Shown: in pieces, positions 51,799 to 60,504 of the stretch
Numbering within the stretch: the first letter of the stretch is position 1
Layout of the letters: every line of letters begins with the position of its first letter
Source: Desulfosalsimonas propionicica
GTDB lineage: Bacteria; Desulfobacterota; Desulfobacteria; Desulfobacterales; Desulfosalsimonadaceae
NCBI RefSeq assembly: GCF_013761005.1
Contig: NZ_JACDUS010000012.1
Span: 52,849 to 116,848 of the forward strand
Reading direction: 5' to 3'
Length of the DNA: 64,000 bases
Notes under the pieces: model-generated
Told to the model about the DNA's origin: nothing
The model's input: the letters and a program-made list of their open reading frames with translations, nothing else
Database searches by the model: none
Made by a program: the position numbers and the translations under genes

Positions 51799-53244
51799 CT
51801 ATACCCCCAATTTCCCGCGATTCATAATATCATTAGGATCAAGCATATTTTTTATCTGCTTCATAAGCGATAGGTATCCCGGATGGGCTCGTTTATTTAT
51901 TTCTACTCCGAAATCAACGGGTGGTTTATAAGGAATCCCTCCATTATCTAGAACGACCTGCAGACATTCAACAATTCCCTGCCGTGCATTTTCGACAGCG
52001 TCAGGATCTTTCTTGGGAAATGGAATCATAGCGCGCAGCATCCCGTAATGCACACCACGATAGTTGGTTGCACGAACGGAAGGGGACAAATTTCTGTTGG
52101 TAAGGATTTTTTTCCACTCGTTATAAACGGGTTCCCACTTATCCAGAGGCGTAAAGGTTCCAGGCCAGGAAATACCCCCGCCGGCTTGTTTCGTATAGTT
52201 TTTTGTAGAGCCGACAATCCGGCTCGGAAGCTGAGTTCTGGCCTTCAAGGCTTCCTCAGGGTACACAGCTTCTTTGACTGTGGTTCCTTTCTTTTTTTCT
52301 TCCTCCATAGCCATTTGCCAAATTTCTTCCCGGGCATCTCTTTCCTTTTCTGTCCAGGAAAAAGTAGTTGCAAAAGAAACCCATTCTGGTGCATCTTCAG
52401 GTTTTGGCTTATAAGGATACGGGATAGGTACCTGTGACAACCACCATGAAACAGTTGTTATATCGTCACATATTTCATAATTTCCGATTGTCCGGCAATA
52501 GGAGGCCATATCTCCCAGGTTTTCTGCAGATGTTGTAAAAACTTTTAGATATGGTGGCATGGGATGTACTCTCAAGCCAATCTTTGTTACAACGCCCGTC
52601 GTACCGAGCCAACCTGTAAAAAGGCCATCCATTCTTGGCAACGGCAGGCAACTGTGCCATGAATCTTCCTGAATAGCACAAGACCCCACCCTTACAAGCT
52701 CTCCGGTGGGCAGCACAACTTCCATACTTGTGATTTCTTCACTATTCAAACCATAGCGTCCGCTCATACCCCCGATGCCATGACAGAGAGCATTAGAAGA
52801 AACCGAGGCTGAAGGGGGGCCGACCGGCCAACTCCATCGAAATCCATATTTGGCTAGCGAATGGGCAAATTGTGCATGTGAAACGCCTGGTTCAATAACA
52901 GCATAATGAAGTTGATCATTAATGGTTAGGATTTTGTTCATTTGTTTAAGATCCAACAATATCCCACCATCTTCGGGGATGCAGAGACCTCCGATATTGG
53001 TTCCTGCTGTATAAGGAATGACAGGAATTTTTTCTTGGTTAGCAAATTTCATAATTTTCTGAATCTGCTCAACCGTGGTGGGCATTGCCACATAGTCCGG
53101 ACTTTTACGCTCTACAAATGACAGATCGTAAGAGTAAGCATACCGGATATGAATTTTATCGGTTGCATTTGTCTCGCCAACGATCTCCTGCAAAGCTTTA
53201 GTGATTTTTGGGTCCACGTTTCCGTTTTGTGGTGTTTTTGTCAT
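51799..53244 (-). CDS. FAD-linked oxidoreductase, GlcD/4-cresol dehydrogenase-like
   Basis: A 481-residue flavoprotein of the PCMH/VAO superfamily. The FAD-binding section (about 35-215) shows VIPYTAGTNIGGLCIPEDGGILLDLKQMNKI, the GPPSASVSSNALCHGIGG region and MEVVLPTGELVRVGS; the C-terminal FAD-oxidase domain ends in DPNDIMNRGKLGV. No obvious residue for covalent flavin attachment is seen. Either a 2-hydroxyacid (GlcD-like) or an aromatic alcohol/phenol (VAO-like) could be the substrate. With the Fe-S protein that follows it forms a two-subunit dehydrogenase. AGGAGGTAAACA precedes the start, and an AACAATTATTGTT palindrome lies 22-34 bases upstream. Confidence 0.85.
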   Translation of the reverse strand: MTKTPQNGNVDPKITKALQEIVGETNATDKIHIRYAYSYDLSFVERKSPDYVAMPTTVEQIQKIMKFANQEKIPVIPYTAGTNIGGLCIPEDGGILLDLKQMNKILTINDQLHYAVIEPGVSHAQFAHSLAKYGFRWSWPVGPPSASVSSNALCHGIGGMSGRYGLNSEEITSMEVVLPTGELVRVGSCAIQEDSWHSCLPLPRMDGLFTGWLGTTGVVTKIGLRVHPMPPYLKVFTTSAENLGDMASYCRTIGNYEICDDITTVSWWLSQVPIPYPYKPKPEDAPEWVSFATTFSWTEKERDAREEIWQMAMEEEKKKGTTVKEAVYPEEALKARTQLPSRIVGSTKNYTKQAGGGISWPGTFTPLDKWEPVYNEWKKILTNRNLSPSVRATNYRGVHYGMLRAMIPFPKKDPDAVENARQGIVECLQVVLDNGGIPYKPPVDFGVEINKRAHPGYLSLMKQIKNMLDPNDIMNRGKLGV

Positions 53245-53482
53245 TGTTTACCTCCTAATAAACTAAACAATTATTGTTGTTAGCGCCTATCATCCACCAA
53301 TTCTGAGGTAAATAAGCCTTCGCCGTATCCTTTGTGCGAAGTATGTCTATAAACTTTAATGGACTTTATCTTTGTAAACGTTGTTTTTTCATAGCCCAAA
53401 AATTTTTCCCTGTATGGAACCTGAAAGCGATAGCGAGGCCCTTGAAAAAACGTGGAAAAGCTTTTCACTCGACTTTAAAATT

Positions 53483-54250
53483 TCAGGCGACTTCATAATT
53501 CTTTTTCTTAAATAATTCTTTTTGCTTGGAAGAAGAACGGTTTTGACATTTTCGTAAACCCTCTTCCACTTCGTTAATGTGCTTCAGCATAAAATAACTG
53601 GCTTTTTCCGGGTCCCGGGCTTCAAGGGCCTCAAGGATTTCCCAGTGTCCCCGACAGACGATGTCCAAAAACTCCCTGTCTGTTTCAATTATTCTTTTCA
53701 ATCGGATCAGAGCGGACTGGACGCTTTCAACAACCACCGCGACAATTGGATTCCCACCAATTTCAGCAATTTTTTTGTGAAAGGCCACGTCGAGATCGCT
53801 ATAGAACCTTTCCCCGTCAGGTTCCTGCTCCATCTCACGAATATTTTCTTTTAGTTCTTCAATATCTTTGTCTGTAATTTTACTGGCGGCAACTTTTACA
53901 ATTTGTGTTTCATTGAAAATGCGGAACTGGGCATAGTCTTCATGCGTGGGGTTTATAAAAAACAAATAGTTTTCAAGCCCTTTCTTTACAACTTCTATAT
54001 CCACCTTTTTCACAAAAGCACCGCCGTTTACACCCTGCTTGATCTCTAATAAGCCATAAGCCTCTAAAGTCCTAAACGCTTCTCGCAATGAAGATTTGCT
54101 CACACCAAAATGCGTGATGAGATCATTTTCTGAGGGTAGGCGCTCCCCCTCCTTAAGATCTCCGTTGAGAATTGCCTTCTGTATCTGATCGGCAATATTA
54201 CTTGAAATCCTACTTTGTTTCACGTTTTGAAAATTAAACTCCATAGCCAT
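53483..54250 (-). CDS. GntR/FadR-type transcriptional regulator with FCD ligand domain
   Basis: A 255-residue regulator. N-terminal winged helix (about 12-80; IADQIQKAILNGDLKEGERLPSENDLITHFGVSKSSLREAFRTLE) and a C-terminal helical FCD domain with likely metal/ligand residues (DLDVAFHKKIAEIGGNP and two later His in CRGHWEILEAL and MLKHINEV). FCD regulators respond to small organic acids. It sits between the methyl-transfer genes and the oxidative genes on the same strand, so it probably controls one or both. Its own promoter region has a consensus-like promoter overlapped by a palindrome, suggesting self-regulation. Two ATG codons are possible starts, two codons apart. Confidence 0.9.
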   Translation of the reverse strand: MAMEFNFQNVKQSRISSNIADQIQKAILNGDLKEGERLPSENDLITHFGVSKSSLREAFRTLEAYGLLEIKQGVNGGAFVKKVDIEVVKKGLENYLFFINPTHEDYAQFRIFNETQIVKVAASKITDKDIEELKENIREMEQEPDGERFYSDLDVAFHKKIAEIGGNPIVAVVVESVQSALIRLKRIIETDREFLDIVCRGHWEILEALEARDPEKASYFMLKHINEVEEGLRKCQNRSSSKQKELFKKKNYEVA

Positions 54251-54336
54251 AAAAGATCCCGAATTTAGTTTATCTGTTTTTTTTAAAGGTTAGTGCCATG
54301 CGCATACTGTCGAATATCCTGTTTAGCTTTCATTTC

Positions 54337-54370
54337 TAAATAGCAGCTTAGATTTGTATTGTCAACAAAT
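54337..54370 (-). promoter_or_regulatory. Sigma-70 promoter and overlapping palindrome before the FadR-type regulator gene
   Basis: On the minus strand TTGACA (54360-54365) and TATTTA (54337-54342) are 17 bases apart, about 85 bases before the regulator start. The palindrome ATTTGT-N7-ACAAAT (54352-54370) covers the -35 box and is a candidate operator for the regulator itself. Confidence 0.6.
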
Positions 54371-54530
54371 ATTATAAAGTTTTAAATATCAGATGTTATA
54401 TATTTTAGAAACTTTGGTTTTTTTGAAACAACCTCCTACCTTTGGGGTTTTCAGCTATCCAGAAATAACGTAATGGGTTCCTGTATAAATTTTCCGCAAA
54501 TGCATCGTGTCCACGATCCTTTATGATAGC

Positions 54531-55148
54531 CTATTCAACGAGAATAATGGCATAATGATGGTATGTATCTTTAATGGTGTTGGCGACAGTCGGAGCAGCT
54601 ATCTCCAGTTTTTCTGTAGTGGCGATGACATCGATGGAAAAGGATTCCATGGATGGCCTCCTTTCCTGGGGGAAATAACAATAGTCCGGATAGCCGCAAT
54701 TTTTGCAAAGAGCGCACGGGCCGCTAACCAGACTGAATGCCTTGTAATATCCCTCTAAGAAGAGGAATCGTTCAACACTTACGGTTTCTTTCCAATATCG
54801 CACTTGTGATAGTCGTTTGCGATTTTTTTTGTTATAAAAAGATGAGCATTGCTGGGAGCCAACTAACATAATGGCTGTTTCATATTCATTCAAAATTTCC
54901 CGAGCCTTCTCGGTGTCGATGCTGGCAGGCGGGCAGCACCAGTTTGTATTGTAATTTTTGCATCCATATCTGCATTTCAATTGTACCCAATGTCTGGTGA
55001 CAATGTTTTCGGTTGGGCAGGGAACGATACTGTCCCATCCATGCATTCCACCGGTGATTTGGATTTTATTCAATAGCTCACGGGAGAGGCCCTTGCCGGT
55101 TTTAAAGGGCACACTCTTATTTTTTAAAGCTGATGTTTTAATAATCAT
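54531..55148 (-). CDS. DUF2284 metal-binding protein
   Basis: A 205-residue protein of the DUF2284 family (predicted metal-binding, common in anaerobes). Conserved cysteines are in CRYGCKNYNTNWCCPPA (about 59-75) and in PCALCKNCGYPDYCYFP (about 145-160). Such proteins often sit in corrinoid methyltransferase operons; no reaction is established to my knowledge. Its start overlaps the stop of the 118-residue gene by four bases, which in turn overlaps the activase gene, so all three are translationally coupled and probably act together. Confidence 0.85.
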   Translation of the reverse strand: MIIKTSALKNKSVPFKTGKGLSRELLNKIQITGGMHGWDSIVPCPTENIVTRHWVQLKCRYGCKNYNTNWCCPPASIDTEKAREILNEYETAIMLVGSQQCSSFYNKKNRKRLSQVRYWKETVSVERFLFLEGYYKAFSLVSGPCALCKNCGYPDYCYFPQERRPSMESFSIDVIATTEKLEIAAPTVANTIKDTYHHYAIILVE

Positions 55149-55501
55149 AATATCTCATAGATAGCCGATGTGTTTTTGGGTACAGCCAAATCCAGCGAGA
55201 TCTCCATTCCTTTCAACAAAGCGGCCGGGACCGCACATGAAGGATGAAGTCGTGCTTTTTCAGCGGCCATATAAACAGGATTTTTGCTTATTGGGTAAAA
55301 AATATGCTCAAGATCAATGGACTCTAAAAGCGTTGGTAAACGATGGACCCGCTTACATTCACTGTCAACGCTTTTCAAGCCAACCATGCGGGGGGACTGA
55401 CCGACCAGGGTCAGAATGGTTTCAAGCCCGCAATCTCCGGGCTGAACAATAACCCGGACATGCTTTCCCGGAGCATTATGGTTGGTTCCCATGGTGTTCA
55501 A
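55145..55501 (-). CDS. Small conserved-looking protein coupled to the corrinoid activase
   Basis: A 118-residue protein of unknown function. It is soluble, with Cys in VQPGDCGLETILTL, SECKRVH and HPSCAVPAALLKGMEISLDLAVPK. Four-base overlaps join it at both ends to the activase gene and to the DUF2284 gene, so it is clearly translated as part of that unit. I recall similar short proteins beside other corrinoid activases, but cannot assign a family. A role in handling or reducing the corrinoid protein is an inference from position only. Confidence 0.75.
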   Translation of the reverse strand: MNTMGTNHNAPGKHVRVIVQPGDCGLETILTLVGQSPRMVGLKSVDSECKRVHRLPTLLESIDLEHIFYPISKNPVYMAAEKARLHPSCAVPAALLKGMEISLDLAVPKNTSAIYEIL

Positions 55502-57588
55502 TTTTTTGTTCGCCTTTTTTTCTTAACTTTCTGATGCAGGATCTCAGGTGGAACAATTTCCTCCAGATGGGGAAACTCATCTTTCATGTGCGGAATCTGC
55601 ATCGCCTGCATGAACTGCTTCTCAAAATCTTCCTCCACAGTCAGTTCAATATATTCAACATTTCTGGAAACCCAATTGGCTTCAATCCTCTTTCGTCGGT
55701 CCAGAAGAGCCGCTCTGCAGCCATCGCCCGCAGCATTGCCCACCCCAAGGATCTTTTCCACTTCACAATCCGGGAAAAGTCCCATAATCAATGCTTTTTG
55801 TTTGTTTACATGGGTTCCGAAAGCCCCGGCTATTTTAACTTTGTCTATTTTATCCAAGCCCATACGCCGCATCATAAGCTTGCAACCCGCATACAGCGCC
55901 CCCTTAGCTAACTGAATTTGACGCAGATCTTTTTGATTGATGACCACATCCCGCTTAATGCTTGTTTCATTTGCCCAGGCCAGGACAAATTCTGGTTGGT
56001 TGCTATCGGGATTGATTCGGCACCGATTAGATTTTTGGTTCTCGCTAAATACACCACTTTTATCGATCACTCCGGCCACGTACAGCTCGGCCAGAACATC
56101 CAGAATACCTGAACCGCAGATTCCCTTGGTTTTCATTTCTTCAGGAGCAGAAAATTTGAGCCAGGCTTCACGTCCGATGACTTTGTAATCCACTTCATGG
56201 GTTTCCGGATCTATTTTGATTCTTTCAATGGCGCCCGGGGCCGCCCGCATTCCGAAAGAGAGCTGTGCACCCTCCAGGGCAGGTCCAGTGGCGCAAGACG
56301 AAGAAATGAGTTTATCCCGGTTTCCCAATACGAGTTCCCCGTTGGTTCCAATGTCAATGATTAGCTGGTAATCAGTTGTTTTATAAGGCTCTTCAGCTAT
56401 CAGAACGCCAACATTGTCCGCACCTACAAAGCCGGCCTCATTTGGCAAAACAAAAATGTTAGCTGAAGGGTTGATTTGCAGCCCCAGGTCCCTGGCCCGA
56501 ATATCGAGTGAACAGTGGTTAACCGGTGGGAACGGGGCAAGACTGACAAACTGAGGATCCAGCTGAAGCAGAATATGGTGCATAGCTGTATTGCAACCGA
56601 TTGTCACATCCTCAATATCATCAAGGCTCAGTCTGTAGTATGTTTTGCCTTCTTCATGTTTTTCTGTCCACTCAGTAAGTTCGCTATCATCGTCATTGTT
56701 TTTTTTCTTCACTTTTTTCTTGGGCGGATGGGTGGCCTCTACCGCCTTACTGATAAGTGTATTCAGGCCTTCAATGATATCTTCACTCATTCGTTTCAGA
56801 CCGTCTGGCGTCGTCATATGATAGGTGATGCGGGCCATGACATCTTCACCGTATTTACACTGCGGATTCATCATAGACACCGTATCCACGACTTCCATAG
56901 TTCGTAAATTGCACATATAACCGGCCACGGTAGTTGTACCGATATCAATGGCAATGCCGAAATAATCCTCTGTTTTGCCAGGGCGAACCCGGATGATTTC
57001 CGTTTGGTTCCACACGCTGACTGTCACCTTCCAGTCTCCGTCCCGTAAGGCTCCGGGTAAAGCACGCAATGCCTGGATATCAATGCGGAGGTTGGTCAGG
57101 CTGTATTCCCTTGCCAAACCTTCACAAAGTCGTTCAAAGTCTCCAGTGGGTTCATCAAAGGATGGCTTTTTCAGCTCTATGTAATAAACACAAACTGCGG
57201 GGTCATGAAAAATATTGATGTCCCTGGCGGCCTTGCTCACAACCTGTTTGCCAGCCCTGGATTCTTCAGGGACAAAAACCAAAACATCCCCTTCTACTTT
57301 GGCACAACAACCCAGTCGGTATCCTTTTTTTCGATTTTCCGCATTGATAAATTTGGCCTCTTCTTCCTGCCACTCGCTCAAATGATTGGGACTGGATTCT
57401 ATGTTGTATTTGGCATAAAAACCATCTTCAATACGAACAATGCATTTGCCGCAGACTTTTTTTTCCCCGCATAACGATTCAATATCCACCCCAAGCAAAC
57501 GGGAAGCTTCTATTAACGTGATGTCCTTGGGAACTTCGCCTCGGCGTCCAGATGGTTGGAATATGACAGTTGCTTTATCGTCTTGCAT
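55498..57588 (-). CDS. Reductive activator of corrinoid proteins (RACo/RamA-type, 2Fe-2S + ASKHA)
   Basis: A 696-residue ATP-dependent reductase that returns inactive Co(II) corrinoid to Co(I). The N-terminal [2Fe-2S] domain has Cys40-x5-Cys46-x2-Cys49 and Cys94/95 as fourth ligand. The middle/linker region leads to a C-terminal ASKHA (actin/Hsp70-like) domain with IDIGTTTVAGYM near residue 220, LIIDIGTNGELVLGN and a final VKIAGAFGTHVNKQKA stretch, as in RACo of Carboxydothermus and the bacterial vanillate-demethylase activators. An insertion around residue 290-310 is very Lys/Asn/Asp-rich and unusual. It follows the corrinoid-protein gene with an internal terminator-like hairpin between them. 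AAAGGAGATAAAG precedes the ATG. Confidence 0.92.
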   Translation of the reverse strand: MQDDKATVIFQPSGRRGEVPKDITLIEASRLLGVDIESLCGEKKVCGKCIVRIEDGFYAKYNIESSPNHLSEWQEEEAKFINAENRKKGYRLGCCAKVEGDVLVFVPEESRAGKQVVSKAARDINIFHDPAVCVYYIELKKPSFDEPTGDFERLCEGLAREYSLTNLRIDIQALRALPGALRDGDWKVTVSVWNQTEIIRVRPGKTEDYFGIAIDIGTTTVAGYMCNLRTMEVVDTVSMMNPQCKYGEDVMARITYHMTTPDGLKRMSEDIIEGLNTLISKAVEATHPPKKKVKKKNNDDDSELTEWTEKHEEGKTYYRLSLDDIEDVTIGCNTAMHHILLQLDPQFVSLAPFPPVNHCSLDIRARDLGLQINPSANIFVLPNEAGFVGADNVGVLIAEEPYKTTDYQLIIDIGTNGELVLGNRDKLISSSCATGPALEGAQLSFGMRAAPGAIERIKIDPETHEVDYKVIGREAWLKFSAPEEMKTKGICGSGILDVLAELYVAGVIDKSGVFSENQKSNRCRINPDSNQPEFVLAWANETSIKRDVVINQKDLRQIQLAKGALYAGCKLMMRRMGLDKIDKVKIAGAFGTHVNKQKALIMGLFPDCEVEKILGVGNAAGDGCRAALLDRRKRIEANWVSRNVEYIELTVEEDFEKQFMQAMQIPHMKDEFPHLEEIVPPEILHQKVKKKRRTKN

Positions 57589-57610
57589 CTTTATCTCCTT
57601 TGCAACAGGA

Positions 57611-57642
57611 TAAAAAGAAAGAGTCCTCTACAGGACCCCTTC
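57611..57642 (-). terminator. Intrinsic terminator/attenuator between corrinoid protein and activase genes
   Basis: On the minus strand an imperfect 11-bp stem (57617-57642, core GGTCCT...AGGAC, loop GTAG) is followed by a TTTTTA run (57611-57616). It should stop part of the transcription, giving less activase than corrinoid protein, which fits a catalytic activator. Confidence 0.7.
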
Positions 57643-57694
57643 TTTTATGATCAAACGTTATATATAAGTTGACCCTTTCAAAACCCATATAAAA

Positions 57695-58369
57695 TTACTT
57701 TTTCCTGTCACTTTCAATTTCCCGCAATTTGCTGACCATGTTGATGGCTTCCGTTACGGCATTACTGGCATTGTCGGCATAGCCATCGGCACCGTAGTTG
57801 CCGGCTACATCCTGGGTTACGGGAGCCCCGCCAAGCAAAATCTGTACGTTTGGATTTTTTTCCTTAATCATTTTAATAACTTTTTGCATGCCAAGCATGG
57901 TTGTCGTCATCATGGCCGATAGGGCCACCACTTCAGACTCTGTTTTCAGCTGCTCTTCAACAAATTTTTCAAGAGGCACATCTTTTCCCAAATCATGAAC
58001 AGTCCAACCTGCTACATCAAACATCATTTTAACAATATTTTTGCCAATATCGTGGACATCGCCTTCAATGGTTCCTATAACAACCTGGCCTTTTCCGCGC
58101 TCATTTTCAGCCACAGGGACATGAGGCCTAAGTACGCCCAGGCCTGCATACAGGGCATCAGCACACATAAGAACCTCGGGAACAAAATATTCATTATTCT
58201 CAAAAAGTTGCCCGACTTCCTCCATGCCTTTGGCCAATCCGTTCATAATTCCTTCCAGGGGATCATGACCAGCATCCAGGTATTCCTGGGCCAAATCTCT
58301 AGCTTCATCTTCTTCATATTCCACAACTGCAGTGTGCATTTTCTCAAGCAATTCTTCTTTTGTTGTCAT
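57695..58369 (-). CDS. Corrinoid methyl-carrier protein (MtaC/MtbC/MtvC type)
   Basis: A 224-residue B12-binding shuttle protein that carries the methyl group on cobalt between methyltransferases. An N-terminal helical cap (about 1-88) is followed by the Rossmann-like B12 domain with the base-off/His-on motif EGDVHDIGKNI, where His106 is the lower axial ligand, then the SAMMTTTM and LGGAPVTQ loops that hold the corrin tail. Length and layout match MtaC/MtbC/MttC/MtvC. The UroD-type methyltransferase gene precedes it by 23 bases and the MtrH-type gene lies just beyond, giving a compact methyl-transfer module. GGAGGTATAACTT precedes the start. Confidence 0.95.
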   Translation of the reverse strand: MTTKEELLEKMHTAVVEYEEDEARDLAQEYLDAGHDPLEGIMNGLAKGMEEVGQLFENNEYFVPEVLMCADALYAGLGVLRPHVPVAENERGKGQVVIGTIEGDVHDIGKNIVKMMFDVAGWTVHDLGKDVPLEKFVEEQLKTESEVVALSAMMTTTMLGMQKVIKMIKEKNPNVQILLGGAPVTQDVAGNYGADGYADNASNAVTEAINMVSKLREIESDRKK

Positions 58370-58392
58370 AAGTTATACCTCCGTAAATTAGA

Positions 58393-59448
58393 TTAACCTA
58401 AACGGCCAACAGCCGGTGAAGGTTTGATTCCGTATTTTTTGACACTTTGCACCAGTGCTTCAACGTTTTCTTTTGGCATATCTGGCCACAAATCACACCC
58501 GGGCCATACAGCATCCACTCCGTCATCTATGCATTGTTTAACCGTGGTCTCAACAAAAGCAGGGTCTTGATTTGTAACCAATGTTCCAAATGGATCAAAA
58601 TTGCCGAAAATAAGGGTTTCGTTGCCCAATTTCTTTCGTGATTCAACAACGTTATTTTTTTGGTCAACACTTAATGCATCTGCTCCACATTCGTTCATCA
58701 TTTCAATAATCATATCCGTGCTGCCGCAAATATGTAAAACTTTTGGCGAATTCAACGCATTGAAAACTTTAATCAAATTGGGTTGTATAAGGGTTTTCCA
58801 CATACGGGGCGACAATATATCTGTGCCGGAGCCCATTTCCCGAATATTGATAAAATCAACGCCCAAACTCTGATAATGCTGTCCGGCCGCAATTACCACA
58901 TCTGTCATTTTTCGTAGAAACTCATCTACTTGTTCCTTGTACTTTTTGGCCCCTTTGAGCAGAAGATCAAGCTCAATCACCTGGCCGGCCATGGTAAAAG
59001 GACCAAGCAACCAAGCGCCCACAGCAAATTCACCATTTTTGCTTTCGTCAATCAGCTTTTTATAGGCTTGGTCTATCATCGGCATCCGTCCTTGTTCCAT
59101 AAAATCGGACGGAATCTCCACCTCGGCCAAGGTCTGCCATTTTGTCGGCACTGTTGGAAATAAGATGCCCTCTGATTTGTCATAAAGATTGATACCTCTT
59201 CCCAAGGCCTCTGGGATAGTACACATGTCGTATGGAATCACCGTGGAATCAAAGCCAAACATCCGTGCTGATTTCAAAGCGGATTCCGCCATGTATTCGG
59301 CTGAAGTATGGATTTGGGCGAATCGAATTCCCATTTCATCAATAACCTGGATGGGAAGCATGCTCATTCCGCTAAAAAAAGGCATGGTATCGACAGCCTC
59401 TTTGCGAAACAATTTTAGAACTCGTTCCTTTGATGTTAATTCTGCCAT
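58393..59448 (-). CDS. UroD-fold corrinoid methyltransferase (MtaA/MtbA/CmuA type), copy 1
   Basis: A 351-residue TIM-barrel protein of the uroporphyrinogen-decarboxylase superfamily, methyltransferase branch. Zinc ligands of the MtaA/MtbA type are present: His239-x-Cys241 (HICGST) and Cys318 (PGCDLWP), 77 residues apart. I chose the ATG giving MAELTSKERVL, six bases after AAGGAG; the longer TTG start is rejected. It lies directly before the corrinoid protein gene and after the MtrH-type gene. The possible role is demethylation of the substrate onto the corrinoid (MT1), or methyl transfer to a thiol. The H-x-C...C motif is thiol-directed in MtaA/MtbA, so the acceptor or donor is probably activated by zinc. 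True UroD is excluded by context and the cysteines. Confidence 0.88.
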   Translation of the reverse strand: MAELTSKERVLKLFRKEAVDTMPFFSGMSMLPIQVIDEMGIRFAQIHTSAEYMAESALKSARMFGFDSTVIPYDMCTIPEALGRGINLYDKSEGILFPTVPTKWQTLAEVEIPSDFMEQGRMPMIDQAYKKLIDESKNGEFAVGAWLLGPFTMAGQVIELDLLLKGAKKYKEQVDEFLRKMTDVVIAAGQHYQSLGVDFINIREMGSGTDILSPRMWKTLIQPNLIKVFNALNSPKVLHICGSTDMIIEMMNECGADALSVDQKNNVVESRKKLGNETLIFGNFDPFGTLVTNQDPAFVETTVKQCIDDGVDAVWPGCDLWPDMPKENVEALVQSVKKYGIKPSPAVGRLG

Positions 59449-59475
59449 GATCAACTCCTTATTAATATGAATAAA

Positions 59476-60423
59476 CTACAATGCCTTTAATTGATCCACA
59501 AAATCAGGGAACAACTTAAAAAGCGGGTGGTTGGCATCTTTCGGCAATCGCTTATAACCGGAAAACAAGGATGTGGCCAGGAAGGCCTCGGCCATTGCTA
59601 CAGCGGGCATCACCCGGTCAGCGCCACCCATGGGTCCGGAAAAAATAATGTCATGGTGATTAAAAGCAGCAAGAGCTTCAAGTGCAGCATCAGCTGCGGC
59701 CCATCCCTTAAAACCCCATTTGTCTTTCGCCTCTTGCCACATGTAAGATCCGTTGCTCGGCGCACTGGATGTCGCAAATCCAAATTTTTCCTTTATCATT
59801 CGGTTCGCTTCGCTGCACATGGCCGTGGCAGGTGCGTTCATGGTCGCCGTATCCACAATAATGGTTTCAAAGTTTGCGCCAACTTTTTCTATGGTGTCCA
59901 TTAGCTTTTGTAGCCCGGTGAGCCTTCCGGTGGGCATTTGGTCTTCCTGATCAAAGGCCACAAGCAGCACATGCTTGATCCCAAGGTTGGCGATCTCCCG
60001 GATTTCTGTCTCTATTTCTTTTTCCCACACCGTCAGACTGTTATAAAACATTCTGTCTAAAAGGCCTTTTTCTGCGCAATAGGCAGCCGCTTCGAGTTTT
60101 GGCTTCAATACCCAGGCGTCTATGCAAAAAGGCATATCGCTTACTGATGTGACAAAGTCGATGTATGTTTTAAATTCTTTCCCCGTATTGGCCACAATAT
60201 CGGCCATACCGGGAATGCCGGTATCCTGCCAGAGCTGATCTTGTTTTTTAAGAACTTCTTCAGCCCTTTTTTCATTAAATCCTTCCTTGCGCTTGCCTTC
60301 AAACACCCGATCCCCTTTCTGAAAAATCGAATTACAGACAACGCATGGGTAATCTCCAGGCTGACCGCCAAACTTGACGTCTCCGACCTGGTATACTTTA
60401 GGCTCATTTTCATACAAAAGCAT
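59476..60423 (-). CDS. MtrH-type methyltransferase (tetrahydropterin methyltransferase)
   Basis: A 315-residue protein of the MtrH family. The N-terminal VGDVKFGGQPGDYPCVVCNSIFQKGDRVFEG is the family opening, followed by TGIPGMADIVANTGKEF, LKPKLEAAAYCAEKGL, NLGIKHVLLVAFD, the TIIVDTATMNAPATAMCSEANRMIKEKFG segment and GCAD-like GGADRVMPAVAMAEAFLA. MtrH homologues in bacteria (as in vanillate demethylases) transfer the methyl group from the corrinoid protein to tetrahydrofolate, feeding the Wood-Ljungdahl or oxidative C1 branch. TATAGGAGGTGTT precedes the ATG. It is 28 bases before the UroD-type gene. Family assignment is firm; pterin identity is inferred. Confidence 0.9.
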   Translation of the reverse strand: MLLYENEPKVYQVGDVKFGGQPGDYPCVVCNSIFQKGDRVFEGKRKEGFNEKRAEEVLKKQDQLWQDTGIPGMADIVANTGKEFKTYIDFVTSVSDMPFCIDAWVLKPKLEAAAYCAEKGLLDRMFYNSLTVWEKEIETEIREIANLGIKHVLLVAFDQEDQMPTGRLTGLQKLMDTIEKVGANFETIIVDTATMNAPATAMCSEANRMIKEKFGFATSSAPSNGSYMWQEAKDKWGFKGWAAADAALEALAAFNHHDIIFSGPMGGADRVMPAVAMAEAFLATSLFSGYKRLPKDANHPLFKLFPDFVDQLKAL

Positions 60424-60472
60424 AACACCTCCTATAACGAACTGTATAAATCTGTGAAATATTATATATTAT

Positions 60473-60504
60473 AAGTCATAAAGATATCGATATGTTTATG
60501 ACTT
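60473..60504 (-). other. Intercistronic hairpin after the UspA gene
   Basis: AAGTCATAAA (60473-60482) and its exact complement (60495-60504) with a 12-base loop overlap the UspA stop codon. No T-run follows, so this is more likely an mRNA processing or stability element than a terminator. Confidence 0.5.

Noticed and set aside
53280..53468. Possible 62-residue minus-strand gene between the flavoprotein and regulator genes
   Set aside because: Begins with GTG without a ribosome binding site and has no recognisable motif.
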